A stretch of 64,000 nt of DNA, from the NCBI RefSeq assembly GCF_014633365.1, contig NC_068340.1, positions 22,175,879 through 22,239,878 of the forward strand, written 5' to 3'. The notes under the pieces are model-generated. The model was not told where the DNA came from and made no database searches. It was given only the letters and a program-made list of their open reading frames with translations. The DNA is from Diospyros lotus (Eukaryota; Streptophyta; Magnoliopsida; Ericales; Ebenaceae). Made by a program: the position numbers and the translations under genes. This document shows positions 12,588-23,572 of this stretch, in pieces. Each line of letters opens with the position of its first letter. The stretch's first letter is position 1.

Positions 12588-14089
12588 AGGGGCTCGGCTT
12601 TTAATAAGTTAGCAAGCTTATTTTCTTATCTATTTGGAATTACCAACAGTTTAAAAGCTGCATAACTTAAATGCTAATGTATTACCTTAAAGCTTTGGGG
12701 CAGTAGCTTTTGCAAATAAGCTCCTGGGAGCTTTTGGAGTTGACCAATGAAACGACGATTTTGCCCTCTGACAATTTCAATATTTACACTTCCTATCCCT
12801 ATACATCCTCTTCTCCTTCAACGAAGCCCTTTTCTCCTGCAGCATCTGTGCCTCCTCCATTACTGCCATCGCCGGATCTCCTCCCACAACGGTCACCGTC
12901 GCCGGCCAACGCTGCCCATCGCCGGCCATCGTTGCCCAGCGCCGCCCATCGCTGCCATCGCCGCCTCCTGCTTCCAGATCCGCCGTCATCGTTGCCGTCG
13001 CCTGGGTCTCCTCTTTGGTCGCGTCTGCCGCCGCCTCCTGCTTCCAGATCTGCCTTCGCCGTTGCCGTTGCCGTTGCTGTTGCCTTCATTGCTGATCGGG
13101 TATATCTCTCTACACTGATCATCTCTACAATTTTTTTTTGCATGTTTACCAACACTATTATGTTTCTGTAATATTATTTGCAATTTTAACTATGAAACAT
13201 AGAAATAATAACTGAATAGGAATATAAACTGAATGCTCATATAAAAATGTTCATTGCTACTGGATGTTGCATTCACTGCAGCCGAAAACGAAAATTATAT
13301 TCCTGATGCACAATCTGTGACACCATCTGATAGTCAAATGAACGATGAAGTGGACTGGAGTGATATTTATTGGATGGCAGTGCGGGATGCTATAGCCCTA
13401 CATATTGGACAATCATAATAATTGTATGTAAATTTATATTTTTGTTCTACTAAGGCTTTTGTGTGTATGTATGGGATAATTGAACTTCAATTCAAATTGT
13501 GTCTTATCTAATTTTGAATTTTGTAATTATCAAATTTATTTAATTATCAATTATTGTGTCATGTATAATCTTGTAATTTTGTAATATATATATCAAATTT
13601 CTAGCTATTGGAAACAAATATAAATTTAAGTATTAATATTTATTTAAATGGCAAATACTTGATATGTATTGATAAAATTTAAAAATAAATAATTTTATAT
13701 AATATCTCAACATATATATTGAAGATTTTTATGAATTAAATCTAAATTCATGCATAAAGTATAAAAATGATATATTTTTATTTTTTTTTATAATTTATTA
13801 ACATGTAATTGTAAGTATTTTAGCAATTGGACATCAATTTAATTTAAAAAAAAAATTATATTTTTTGAATTTTATTTTCATTATTCAATGCCATGTCCAT
13901 TTTAGCATTTTTGCCAAGTTCTAACAGTTTATCAGGTTTTACAAACTAAACACTTAACTTTACACTAATAGCTTAAAGACACATTTATCCAAACATGTTA
14001 TTAGTTTAAACACTACCCAACTTAAACGCTATTACATAACTTAAACACTACTCGGCTTTTCAGTTCTTTAAAAAAAGCCTAGCCAAACT
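12588..14089 (+). mobile_element. Possible PIF/Harbinger-like DNA transposon remnant
   Basis: The left edge reads GGCTCGGCTTTTAATAAG and the right edge, reverse-complemented, reads GGCTAGGCTTTTTTTAAAG, giving an imperfect terminal inverted repeat. A spliceable-looking segment at about 13281-13416 encodes ENENYIPDAQ...DEVDWSDIYW followed by VRDAIALHIGQS and stop. That resembles the short '.W..xRDxIAxxxW' tail of plant Harbinger transposases. The bulk of a transposase is missing. A CpG-rich, proline-biased block at about 12830-13090 lies between the ends. I could not find a convincing 3-bp target duplication, so the family call is tentative. Confidence 0.35.
12830..13090. other. CpG-rich low-complexity block (CGCC/GCCGTTGCC words)
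   Basis: A compositional island rich in CATCGCC, CGCTGCC and GTTGCCGTTGCC-type words within AT-rich DNA. Several frames are open on both strands simply because the block is GC-rich; the predicted Pro/Arg/Ala strings are not convincing proteins. It probably represents the leader of the surrounding transposon remnant. Confidence 0.5.
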
Positions 14090-14198
14090 ATGCATAGGTC
14101 TCCTAACTTTTTCTTTTGTTTTCAGCATCTATTTTTATCTAATTTCCAGTCTCCTTCTTTGTTCTCTTGGTGTGTTTTTTCCGAGACAATTAAATTAA

Positions 14199-14438
14199 GG
14201 CTGTGTTTGATAGCACACATTTGCCATAGAAAATGTCTAATCATGTGTAATTATTACACATATTTTCTATGAAAAACAATCAAACACCTTTAACTTTTCT
14301 ATGGAAAATATGTGTATGGTACAAGCATTTAAAGTTTCTTTCCATAGAATTTATTTTCCAAGGGGGGTGGGGTGGTTTTTGTTTTCTAGACAATCATTAC
14401 CTAGAATTAAATTATAGGTAATGCAATCAAATAGAGCC
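14199..14438. mobile_element. Tourist-like MITE, 240 bp, TAA target duplication
   Basis: The left terminus GGCTGTGTTTGATAGCA and the reverse complement of the right terminus, GGCTCTATTTGATTGCA, match at 14 of 17 positions. The element is flanked on both sides by TAA (14196-14198 and 14439-14441), the target duplication expected for PIF/Harbinger-type MITEs. The interior is rich in complementary words (TTTTCTATGGAAAATATGTG versus CACATATTTTCTATGAAAA) and could fold into a hairpin. It has no coding capacity. Confidence 0.7.
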
Positions 14439-14662
14439 TAATAGTTTGCTCTTGATTTGATTTGAAGAGCAAAAAAAGAATGAAGGCCTTGTTGTTTAAG
14501 TTGGCGTGTTTACACTTTAGGAATGGTGTTGCATTTCTTATATTCGACAAATTGCCTGTGAGACGTCGGACCAACTTGGTTTTGGTTGTACCTTTTCCTT
14601 GCGCCCTTTCGCTTTGAATTTCTTCTGCATTCGTAATACACTTGGCATAATACTGGATTGGT

Positions 14663-14914
14663 TGTTGAGATTCTTACAGTTTACAGCTAATCTGTTATTC
14701 TTTCAGTTTGCTAGTTAGAGTTGTAACTGTAATTAGTTTAGCTAGATAGCTGTGTTAGTTTTAACTAACTGCAACCACGGCAGTTATCTGTTGTAATATA
14801 AATAGACTATTGCACAGTCTATTCCAATGAGAGGAATTAATCTCCCTTTTACAAACCTAAATTCTCTCCTGAACAAATCTTCTCCTTCTTTGACCATTTC
14901 ATAGCTTCTCTACA
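14663..14914 (+). repeat. Copia-1 5' LTR
   Basis: 252 bp, TG...CA termini, with a TATA-like TAATATAAATAG box near 14795-14806. It is followed directly by the primer-binding site at 14915-14926. Confidence 0.93.
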
Positions 14915-15120
14915 TGGTATCAGAGCAAGGTTTTCTCTGACTTGATAGAAATTCTATCCTCGATTCCTCATCAGCCTCTGAAACCTCGCTGCAACCTCTG
15001 CTTTCCTTTCTTACAATGATTGGAGATCTTGAAGCCGGAGTTATAGAGATTTTCTATGATTGAGCTGCTGGTCTAATCGATGGAGATTCATTTTGCCTAC
15101 AGAGTTAGGACCATCCAGGA

Positions 15121-18100
15121 ATGATGCTAGTCACGGCACCTTTGGATGGAATAAATTACAGGTCCTGGAGTCATGCAATGCAAATTAGTCTTGAGGTGAA
15201 ACACAAGCTAGGGTTCATAGATAGGAAAATCCAGCCACCGAATGAAGATTCTGATCAATTTGAGATCTGGCAGAGATGCGATTACATGGTCACATCTTGG
15301 ATACTAAACGCACTATGGAAGGAGCTGGTAGAGGCCTTTTTATACAGGACTACTGCTAGAGAACTTTGGGAGGAAGTTGCTGTGAGATTTTGGGAAAGTA
15401 ATGGGCCTTTGGTATATCAAATTCAGCGGAAAATTGACTCAATCTCGCAGGAAAATGCATCTATTTCTGTTTATTACACTCCTAGGAAAATGCATCTATT
15501 GCCTCAAGATCCGTTGCCGCCTTGCACATGTGGAGCAGCAAAGATTTTAGCTGAGATAACTAACATAAATAGGTTAATGCAGTTCTTGATGGGGTCCACG
15601 ATGGCTATGACCCATGTTAGAAATCAAATTCTCTTACTTGATCGCCTTCCTACTGTAAATAAAGCCTATTCCATGGCATTGCGAGTTGAGGCACAAGGAC
15701 AAGTATTGTCTTCATTCAATGACATAACAAATGGATCTGCTTTGTCGATTAAAATTACATACTCTAAGCAAGATTCAGGCAAAATGAAGGTAAGAAAGGG
15801 ATATTTTGTATACTGCAAAAAGGATGGACATGTTAAAGAACAATGCTTCAAGTTAATCGGATATCCTGATTGGTATAAAATCAGTAGAAACAAAGACATG
15901 AGTCAAGGACTTGTGGCATATATTGAGAGTAAGATCGAGAAAATTCAGGATACTCCTCTGGAAATACCTAATGCTGCAACTGGAAGTGAGGAATTGAGTA
16001 CAACTTTGGCCAATTAAAAATTCTTCAAAACAGTAATCCAAACCCCAATCTCAACAATGTTCTCACCAACTTTTCAAGTAACGACTCATCACTGCAACTT
16101 TGTTGTTTTAGTTCAATTTTTGCTAAAACACTGGATCATTGACAGTGGTGCAACAGACCATATGTGCCATGATTTAAAACTGTTTACCACATTCCATACC
16201 ATAACACAATCAATTACCATTTCCTTACCTGATGGCACTACTACTAATGTTACCCAGGTAGGCCTTATCAAGCTTAATTCTAAAGTACATCTTCATGATG
16301 TACTTTATATACCATCCTTCCAGATTAATCTTCTTTCTGTCAGTAAGTTGCTTCAAGAGATGCACTTTCTTGTGATTTTTATCCCTTGTGGATGCTTGAT
16401 TCAGGACCTGATGACTAATAAGATCATAGCAGTGGGACGTTTGGAGGGCAGGCTATACATCTTGGACCAATCTGTTTTTTTAGGTGACAGTATTTCTTCC
16501 TTTCTTGCTCAAATACAGCTTACTAAGATGTCTCTGTATTTGATACTCTCTCTACTATGATTCAATCTAATAAAGGTCATTCAATTTTTTCTTCTGTCTC
16601 TGCTGTTCAATCAACTTTTACTTTGTGGCACACAGGACTTGGACATACATCTAATTCTAAGCTAATTCATATACCTTTTTAAAACACATTGCCTCTACAG
16701 ATCATTGCTGCTTTGTATGTCCTTTAGCAAAGCTATCCCGCCTCAGTTTTTCCCCAAGACATTCTTACATCTAAAACTGTTTTGGAGCTGATTCATGTAG
16801 ATTTGTGGGGGCCTTATCACATTTCATCTATTTGTGGAGCAAATTATTTTCTAACTACTGTTGATGACTTCTCTAGAGCTACTTAGACATTTCTTCTCCA
16901 ACAAAAGAGTCAATGTCCTTCCATTATCATTCAGTTCATTACCATGGTTGAAAATCAGTTCCAAGTTACAGTCAAAACAGTGCACAGTGATAATGGAACT
17001 GAATTCCTCAATAGCCAATGTCATACATTTTTTCTTTCCAAAGGTATCATTCATCAGACAACTTGTCCTTACACACCACAACAAAATGGTGTGGTCGAAC
17101 TTAAGCATCGGCATCCCCTTGATATTGCTAGATCCTTAGAGATTCACTCTTCCCTTCCCAACAAATGTTGGGCCGAGTCCATCCTTGCTGCCACATATAT
17201 TTTGAACAGACTTCCTACGCTATGTCTTGCTTGGAAATCTCCTTATCAAGTTCTCTTTGATAAACCTCCAGATTATACTAACCTTCGAGTATATGAATGT
17301 CTTTGTTTTGCTGCTGTCACCCAACCGCATCGCGATAAATTCCGTCCTAGGTCAATTCCTTCTATATTTCTTGGTTATTGTAGAAATCAAAAGGGTTACA
17401 AATTGTATGACTTGCAGAATAAGAAGATATTTGTTAGCTGAGATGTTCACTTCTTTGAACATCTTTTCCCATTTAAAGCCACTGTCACAGCTCCTACCAT
17501 GCCTATACCATTACTGTGTTTTTCCCCTTCTTCAGATTCCTGTAGTGCTTCCCCACCTATTCACACTCATATCTCTTCTCATCCAACAGATTTACCTGCT
17601 TCCACACCTTCTTCTCCCTCTATTCCTTTTACTACTTCACCTACTGCTGTCACTGCTCCTGCCTCTCAACTTGTTGCTCTTCCTCGAAGGAGAATCCGTA
17701 TTCGTACCAAACCAGGTTGGCTTCAAGATTTTATTGGGACCCCTACTTCATCAACTTCCCTCTTTAATGATTCAAGTCATTTAGGTAATACCCAAAACTT
17801 TGTTTCTTCTCATTCCTTTCAGTTTGCCCCTTCGTACACTGCCTTCGTCAACAACGTTCTTGCCATCAAAGAGCCTTCCACTTTTCAACAAGCATCCTCT
17901 GACCCTAATTGGATTACTGCCATGAACAATGAATTAGAGGCATTGGAACAAAACAGAACTTGGACACTCACTTCCTTACCGAAAGGAAAAAAGGCAATTG
18001 GATGCAAATGGGTTTACAAAGTAAAATATAATCCTGATGGATCGGTAGATCGCTACAAATCTCGTTTGGTTGCCAAAGGGTATGACCAAATCGAGGGTTT

Positions 18101-19362
18101 CGACTTTAAAGATAGTTTTCCCCCTGTTGCTAAGGATTCTCAGTGCCCTAGCAACGATTGAAGGTTGGCCTATCTGTCAACTAGATATCAATAACGCATT
18201 TCTTCATGGCTTTCTCAATGAGGAAGTCTTTATGCAGCCGCCTCCTGGTTATTCTAAGGCAGCATTGGGACAAGTTTGTTTACTCAAACGCTCTCTTTAC
18301 TGATTAAAACAATCTTCTAGACAGTGGAACATTCTCCTCCTTTCTATTCAGTATTGGCTTTCATCAATCCCCGCATGATCACTGCTTATTTGTTTGGAAG
18401 TCTGATCTTTATTTCACTGCATTACTTGTGTATGTTGATGATGTTTTGTTGGTTGGTAATGATTTGGACCATCTCCAGCTGGTTAATAATCAACTTGATG
18501 ATAAATTTACTATCAAGGATCTTGGTTTTTTTAAATACTTTCTGGGCATCGAAAGTGCTCGGTCCAATTCGGGTACTTTCTTAAGTCAGCAGAAATTTAT
18601 ACTAGATATTATCTAGGATGCAGGCTTACAAGATGCAAAGGCATATTCTTCTCCTTTGTCTCAAGTTTTACATCTTTCACCTGATGAAGGAGAACCTCTT
18701 TCTAATCCTGATCAGTTTCGATGGCTTATTGGGCGCCTATTATACATAAATTTAACTCATCCCGATTTCAGTCACTCAGTGCAGCATTTGAGCCAGTTTA
18801 TGCATTCTCCACGACAGCCTCATCTTGACACTGCTATTCATGTTCTCAAGTACCTTAAGGTTTCTATTTCTATGGGCCTTTTTTTATCTAGCATCTACTC
18901 CACCCGTTCTTACTGCATATTGTGATGCTGATTGGGCATCCTGTAGTTTTACAAGGAGGTCTCTCACTGGTTTCTGTGTTTTTCTTGGAGGAGCTCTTAT
19001 TTCTTGGAAAATGAAGAAACAAAAGACTGTCTTGCGTTGTTCTGCTGAGGCCGAGTATCGCAGCATGGCTACAACTGTGTGTGAATTGCTATGGATTTCC
19101 TATTTGTTACAGGATCTACAGGTTTCCCTCACTTTGCCTATTTCCTTATGCTACACATTGCTGCCAACCCTGTTTTCCATTCGTGCACCAAACATTTGGA
19201 CATCAATTGTCACTTGGTCAGAGAACATCTTAAACGTGGATTTATTCAGCCTCTCCACATTTCCTCTACTGATCAGCTTGCAGACCTCTTCACCAAGCCT
19301 TTGTCTTCGGTTCATCTTCATCGTCTCATTTCCAAGTTGGGACTGATTTTCCCAGTCTCCAA
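15121..19362 (+). pseudogene. Copia-1 gag-pol remnant
   Basis: The domain order is that of Ty1/Copia. Gag (15121-16017) ends in a damaged zinc knuckle (YCKKDGHVKEQC, first Cys lost). Protease follows at about 16130 with WIIDSGATDHM. The integrase has the LWHTGLGH pre-integrase motif near 16623, LIHVDLWGP near 16790 and HSDNGTE near 16983. Reverse transcriptase runs about 17920-18640 with KSRLVAKGY and LLVYVDDVLLVG. RNase H lies near 18910-19090 with YCDADWA and SAEAEYR. Frames change several times and stops interrupt gag/protease, integrase (after DFSRAT), RT (after RSLY) and the RT/RNase H join, so it cannot make a full polyprotein. Gag also has the 17-base word AGGAAAATGCATCTATT twice, 35 bp apart. 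Confidence 0.9.
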
Positions 19363-19365
19363 CTT

Positions 19366-19392
19366 GAGGGGGGGGGAGGGGGGGGGGGGGGA
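19366..19392 (+). other. Copia-1 polypurine tract, unusually long G run
   Basis: Immediately before the 3' LTR is a tract of almost pure G with two interrupting As besides the terminal one. Copia tracts are usually about a third as long. It should prime plus-strand synthesis in an active element, and it could form a G-quadruplex. Confidence 0.8.
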
Positions 19393-19644
19393 TGTTGAGA
19401 TTCTTACAGTTTACAGCTAATCTGTTGTTCTTTCTGTTTGTTAGTTAGAGTTATAATTGTAATTAGTTTAGCTAGATAGCTGTGTTAGTTTTAACTAACT
19501 GCAACTGCGGCAGTTAGCTGTTGTAATATAAATAGACTATTGCAGAGTCTATTTCAATGAGAGAAATTAATCTCCCTTTTACAAACCTAAATTCTCTCCC
19601 AAACAAATCTTCTCCTTCTTTGATGAGTTCATAGCTTCTCTGCA
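19393..19644 (+). repeat. Copia-1 3' LTR
   Basis: 252 bp, same length as the 5' LTR and about 93% identical by eye. It is followed by the target duplication TTGGT. Confidence 0.93.
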
Positions 19645-20173
19645 TTGGTGGAGAAGTTACAACTGAATCTTTTCATTTTTTTTTTTGTACAACGCTACTT
19701 TCAACAATTTCATAGTGGTGACGACTGATGAGAAATCCATATATATGATGCACATCCTTTTGTTTTAACACTGTGAAGTAGCGAAAGTTGATTCGACTCT
19801 ATCTCATGGCATGCATATGATGTGTTGGAAAAGAAACACCACCACATACAAAATGCATATGGTTTACCTGAGCATTGGCATCCATGTGGGTCTAGTTGCA
19901 CTGTTGCATTGACATCTCTATGTCTGTGTATACTCTTTTGCTTGACACTCTCTGTAGCAATTAATAACACAAAATCTATTGGAGTTCTATTGCTAAAATT
20001 CGCAATCTCTAGCAATCATTTTTTTTTTTCATTTTCTACACTTATCAGTTATATGACAGTAAGTAGTTAATTTCCTCTCCTTTTAGCATAGTCGTCAGGA
20101 GCTGAGTTTGGATCTTGAAGTATTACAATGCTTAAGATTTTCTGATGTGATATGATTTCGTGTTAGGTCATAA

Positions 20174-23100
20174 ATGGACCGTGTTCAAGAAGAAAAGGTG
20201 CAGAGATTTGAGGAATTTGTTGATTGTCGCTTAAAACCAGACCTTGTTCGTGCCATCGCTGAAAGGTTATTTTCCAATTCTTCCACTCTTTTGTGTACGC
20301 AACTGATTGTGCTTGCTTCACTGATGTGGAAGCAGAGTAACTATTTCCTGTTATGGTTTTGAATCCTCTTTGCAAAAAGAAAATGAAATCGCATCATCTT
20401 TCATTTTGTTTACTAGATTGAAAATGCATGGGAAGTGTTTCCTTGTCAGGAAGGAGGCTTTTTCTTAATTCAAAAACATCAAGCTTGCTTGCTAATATAC
20501 AGATCAAGTTTTAGGCCTAACCTGGACTATTGTTTTGTGGTTTATAGACGAAAGATCACATTGATTGTATGAAACTAAATCTGTGCTTGCTATTGCTTTC
20601 TCATGTATGAAAATTTTACAAGCCATGATTGTCACAAGAATAGATAATGGCAGTTGATCGGTTGGAAATTTTGATCAGTTTAAATTCCATTGGTTATGTG
20701 ATTCATGGCTTAAAAGTCATACTAGTTTTGCAAACTAGACAACTATGCTATCACTGATTTTATACTATCGTTGTTCCTATTCGAAATTAATGATATGAAA
20801 GCTCATTACTCATAATGATTTAGATTTCATTACATGAATATCCTATCAGTAGAATGCATTGTGGACAAACCTTTTTCTTTGGGACAGAAGCTAGCCTCTT
20901 TTCTTGCTCTCTTGTTTCAACCAGTTTCTTTGGCTATGGAGTGGAGATCTGTACTATGCAGACACTGCAGTTTCTATCAATCCTTTCATATGGTGGAGGT
21001 TCATTGGTTCTGAACAAGTCTTCTAATTTTAAGGCTCAGCAAAGAGATTGATACTGGCTGTTCCATGTGGTCTGTGGTTGCTGAGATGCTGTTAACACTT
21101 GACTTTCTTTTTATGCTTTCAGTTTGTGATATGTTGTATATGAAAATTACAAAACCTTAGTGAAGCTTCTCTTGAAGTTAATATTAACAGGGCTTAATAA
21201 AATTATTCTGTTGTGCTCATGCATTTCAGTAAAATCTATGTGCTTATTCTTTTTGGCTTGGGGTTGGGATGGGGCTTTTTGTCATAATACATTTGGGCTT
21301 TGTTTTTACTTATAACTGGTAATTGTTGCTTTTCTAGAGGTACTAATTAGTGTCCATTAGTGGGGGTATTGAGGATCCTTGGATGGGTTGTTGGTGCCAT
21401 TATGGTTTTATATGAAGCATTGCTTGGTCACTCACTTGTTGGATACTTTTAAAATATAAAGAGCAGTAGTCTGTTCACACAGGTTATCATATTATTACAG
21501 GAAACGTATTGATTTTTAGAGTTCTGCAATGTAGGTTGAGCTGCAACTGTTTAAAGAAAGTAGACAAGTAAAGAAGCAGATATAGGATGTATTTCCTGAT
21601 TAGAGTGGGCAACAGTGCTACACCTTTTGTTGGATTCAGATTTGAAAGTAGCCTAAGCACTAATTTTCAGTAATTCACAATTGCACCTTACTGCTTTTTT
21701 GTATATTTTGCAGGGACAAGGTCTTTGAACAACAAAAAACTTTGTATCCTTCCCCCCTCCTTCACATGCCATGGGAATCTCTTCTGTCCTGCTTGAATAT
21801 CTCTGCAGTGGTTGTGCTTTGCTGTCGACATTAGGTTGAAATTTTGCACTCAAGCTGGGAATCATTGTTCATGTCTGCTTTTTACTTAACTCTTGAACTT
21901 GTAGCTCAGATTTGAAAAGGAATGTAGAGAATCTACAGAAGAATAGTGTTACCAGTCTCAGGACATTGGTCAATCTCGGTTCTGAAGTCTACATGCAGGC
22001 TGATGTGTATGTTCTTCCAGATTACTCCTTTTTCTCATGCCTTTATGTTCATGTAAAGCTAAAATTCTTCATCGTTCGTTACTTTATAACAAAATCTGCA
22101 TCTTACGTGATTACCTTGTTGCATCATGTTGTTTTATTTATTTTAACACCTAAAATTTTGTAAACTGGTGCAGTAGATTAGTTCGTTTTACCATATGCAA
22201 TTCCTGTAAAAGGTATTTTTCATTCTGTTATAAGGGTCTAATCAATGTGGCTGTGGTTAATGGGTGAGCATGAGCCTAAGATCCTATCTAGTCACTTTAG
22301 TGCTTAATTTTCTATTGGCAGATGCACCAAAAGCTTTATCTTGCAGTTTTGCATTTTAATTTCAATCTCACCATTTTGTGAGAAATTTATTTCTGAATGT
22401 ATTTAAATGTTGTCTTCATTTATAGATTTATTTTACTTCTCTTTTCTTTTTTGATTTTCATTTGTATTTTTGGTTATTAATTTTTGGGCGTGGGTTATGG
22501 ATTATGTGCATGTTTGCAGGCCAGATACAAGACACATATTTGTAGATATTGGACTTGGATTTCATGTTGAACTTACCTGGTCTGAAGCTCTGAACTATAT
22601 TACTGCAAGGGAAGAAAAGTTAGTCAGGTAGTCACTGCCATGTTATGTCTTTATTATGCTTTATTGAATTGCTTGCTGAGAGTTTCTTTTTTCTTTTCTT
22701 TTTCCCCTTACATATTAATCTCCTGAATCAGGTTGCATTGCTGGAGTTATTGGTAACAACACTATAGTATGAAAACTGCATCTTGGAAAGAAATTAGTTA
22801 ATAGAACAAAATGGAGCTGATTGAGATTATTTAGAGAGGCATCTCATGGACTTAGGGCTAGTTCTCATGGCACAGTTCCACTTTATAGCTTATTCTTTTG
22901 ACTGAATGGTGGAACATGAAGTTGATTGAAATTATTTAGAATGGCATATATGCACTCGATTTCGTTTTTTAAAATAAAGACAGAAGAAAAAAATGATGTA
23001 GCAGATTGACTATTGGCGTTCTTGTCTAAGGAATAGAAAATGATGAATGCTTGCACTTGAGCTAGAGATATATAATATAGGTCCATTTTGCTACTTGATT

Positions 23101-23572
23101 AGCAACGTATGTATGCAGGGTTTTTCTTTTTCTTTTTTCTTCCCAGGTGCTCTCTCTCTCTCTCTCTATATATATATATTGTCATAGCGTACTACTTTGA
23201 TCCTACAAAGAGAACACATTTTTCTTCTTCCCCTTGTCCCTTTTTTTGGCATACTTTTTGTGTGTTCAAGAGCCAAATTGTAGTAGGAGTTGACCTTTTG
23301 CCATTGCCGTTCTTATCTTGCTTCTTGGTCAATGCTACATGCGAATTGATCAGTACCGGATACTGCTTTGCAGGCAAATAGAGGATTATACTCGGCTAAT
23401 TGCATCAATCAAAGCCCAGATTAAGATAGTATGTTAACCATGATTTATTTTTACTTCCCCATCCCCCCTTTTCGGTTTCTCCATGTTTGAAAAAGCCGCC
23501 TTCTGTTATGGCATGTAGGTTTGCGAAGGGATAAGGGAAATACTCCAGCTTCCAGTAGAGGGGTCTTACTGA
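20174..23572 (+). CDS. UXT: UXT-like prefoldin-family chaperone subunit
   Basis: Six exons with GT-AG introns keep one frame: 20174-20265, 21714-21743, 21905-22006, 22520-22627, 23374-23428 and 23519-23572. They give 146 residues, near the 157 of human UXT. The start MDRVQEEKVQRFEEF is the first ATG of the open exon. The protein is an alpha-type prefoldin: an N-terminal coiled coil (to about NVENLQKN), a central beta region with VNLGSEVYMQADVPDTRHIFVDIG split by an intron, then FHVELTWSEAL and a second coiled coil ending IREILQLPVEGSY. The PDTRHIFV and LGFHVELT blocks are what identify UXT rather than other prefoldins. UXT is a subunit of the R2TP/prefoldin-like complex that helps assemble RNA polymerases and PIKK kinases; that role is family knowledge. 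The long first intron and intron 4 (with a CT/TA repeat) show nothing else. Confidence 0.88.
23150..23179. repeat. (CT)n-(TA)n microsatellite in a UXT intron
   Basis: A CT run passes directly into a TA run inside the intron between UXT exons 4 and 5. Confidence 0.9.

Larger units (their letters stand above)
14663..19644 (+). mobile_element. Copia-1: complete but dead Ty1/Copia LTR retrotransposon
   Basis: Two 252-bp LTRs (14663-14914 and 19393-19644) begin TGTTGAGATTC and end CTCTACA/CTCTGCA. They differ at about 17 positions by eye (about 7%). Direct flanks TTGGT (14658-14662) and TTGGT (19645-19649) are the target duplication. A primer-binding site TGGTATCAGAGC (tRNA-iMet type) starts at 14915. 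A G-rich polypurine tract occupies 19366-19392. The interior encodes a damaged gag-pol. The element lies about 530 bp upstream of the UXT start codon in the same orientation. Confidence 0.95.

Noticed and set aside
12710..13171. Open frames on both strands with Pro/Ala/Arg-rich proteins
   Set aside because: They arise from a low-complexity CpG-rich block open in many frames; no domain or splice support.
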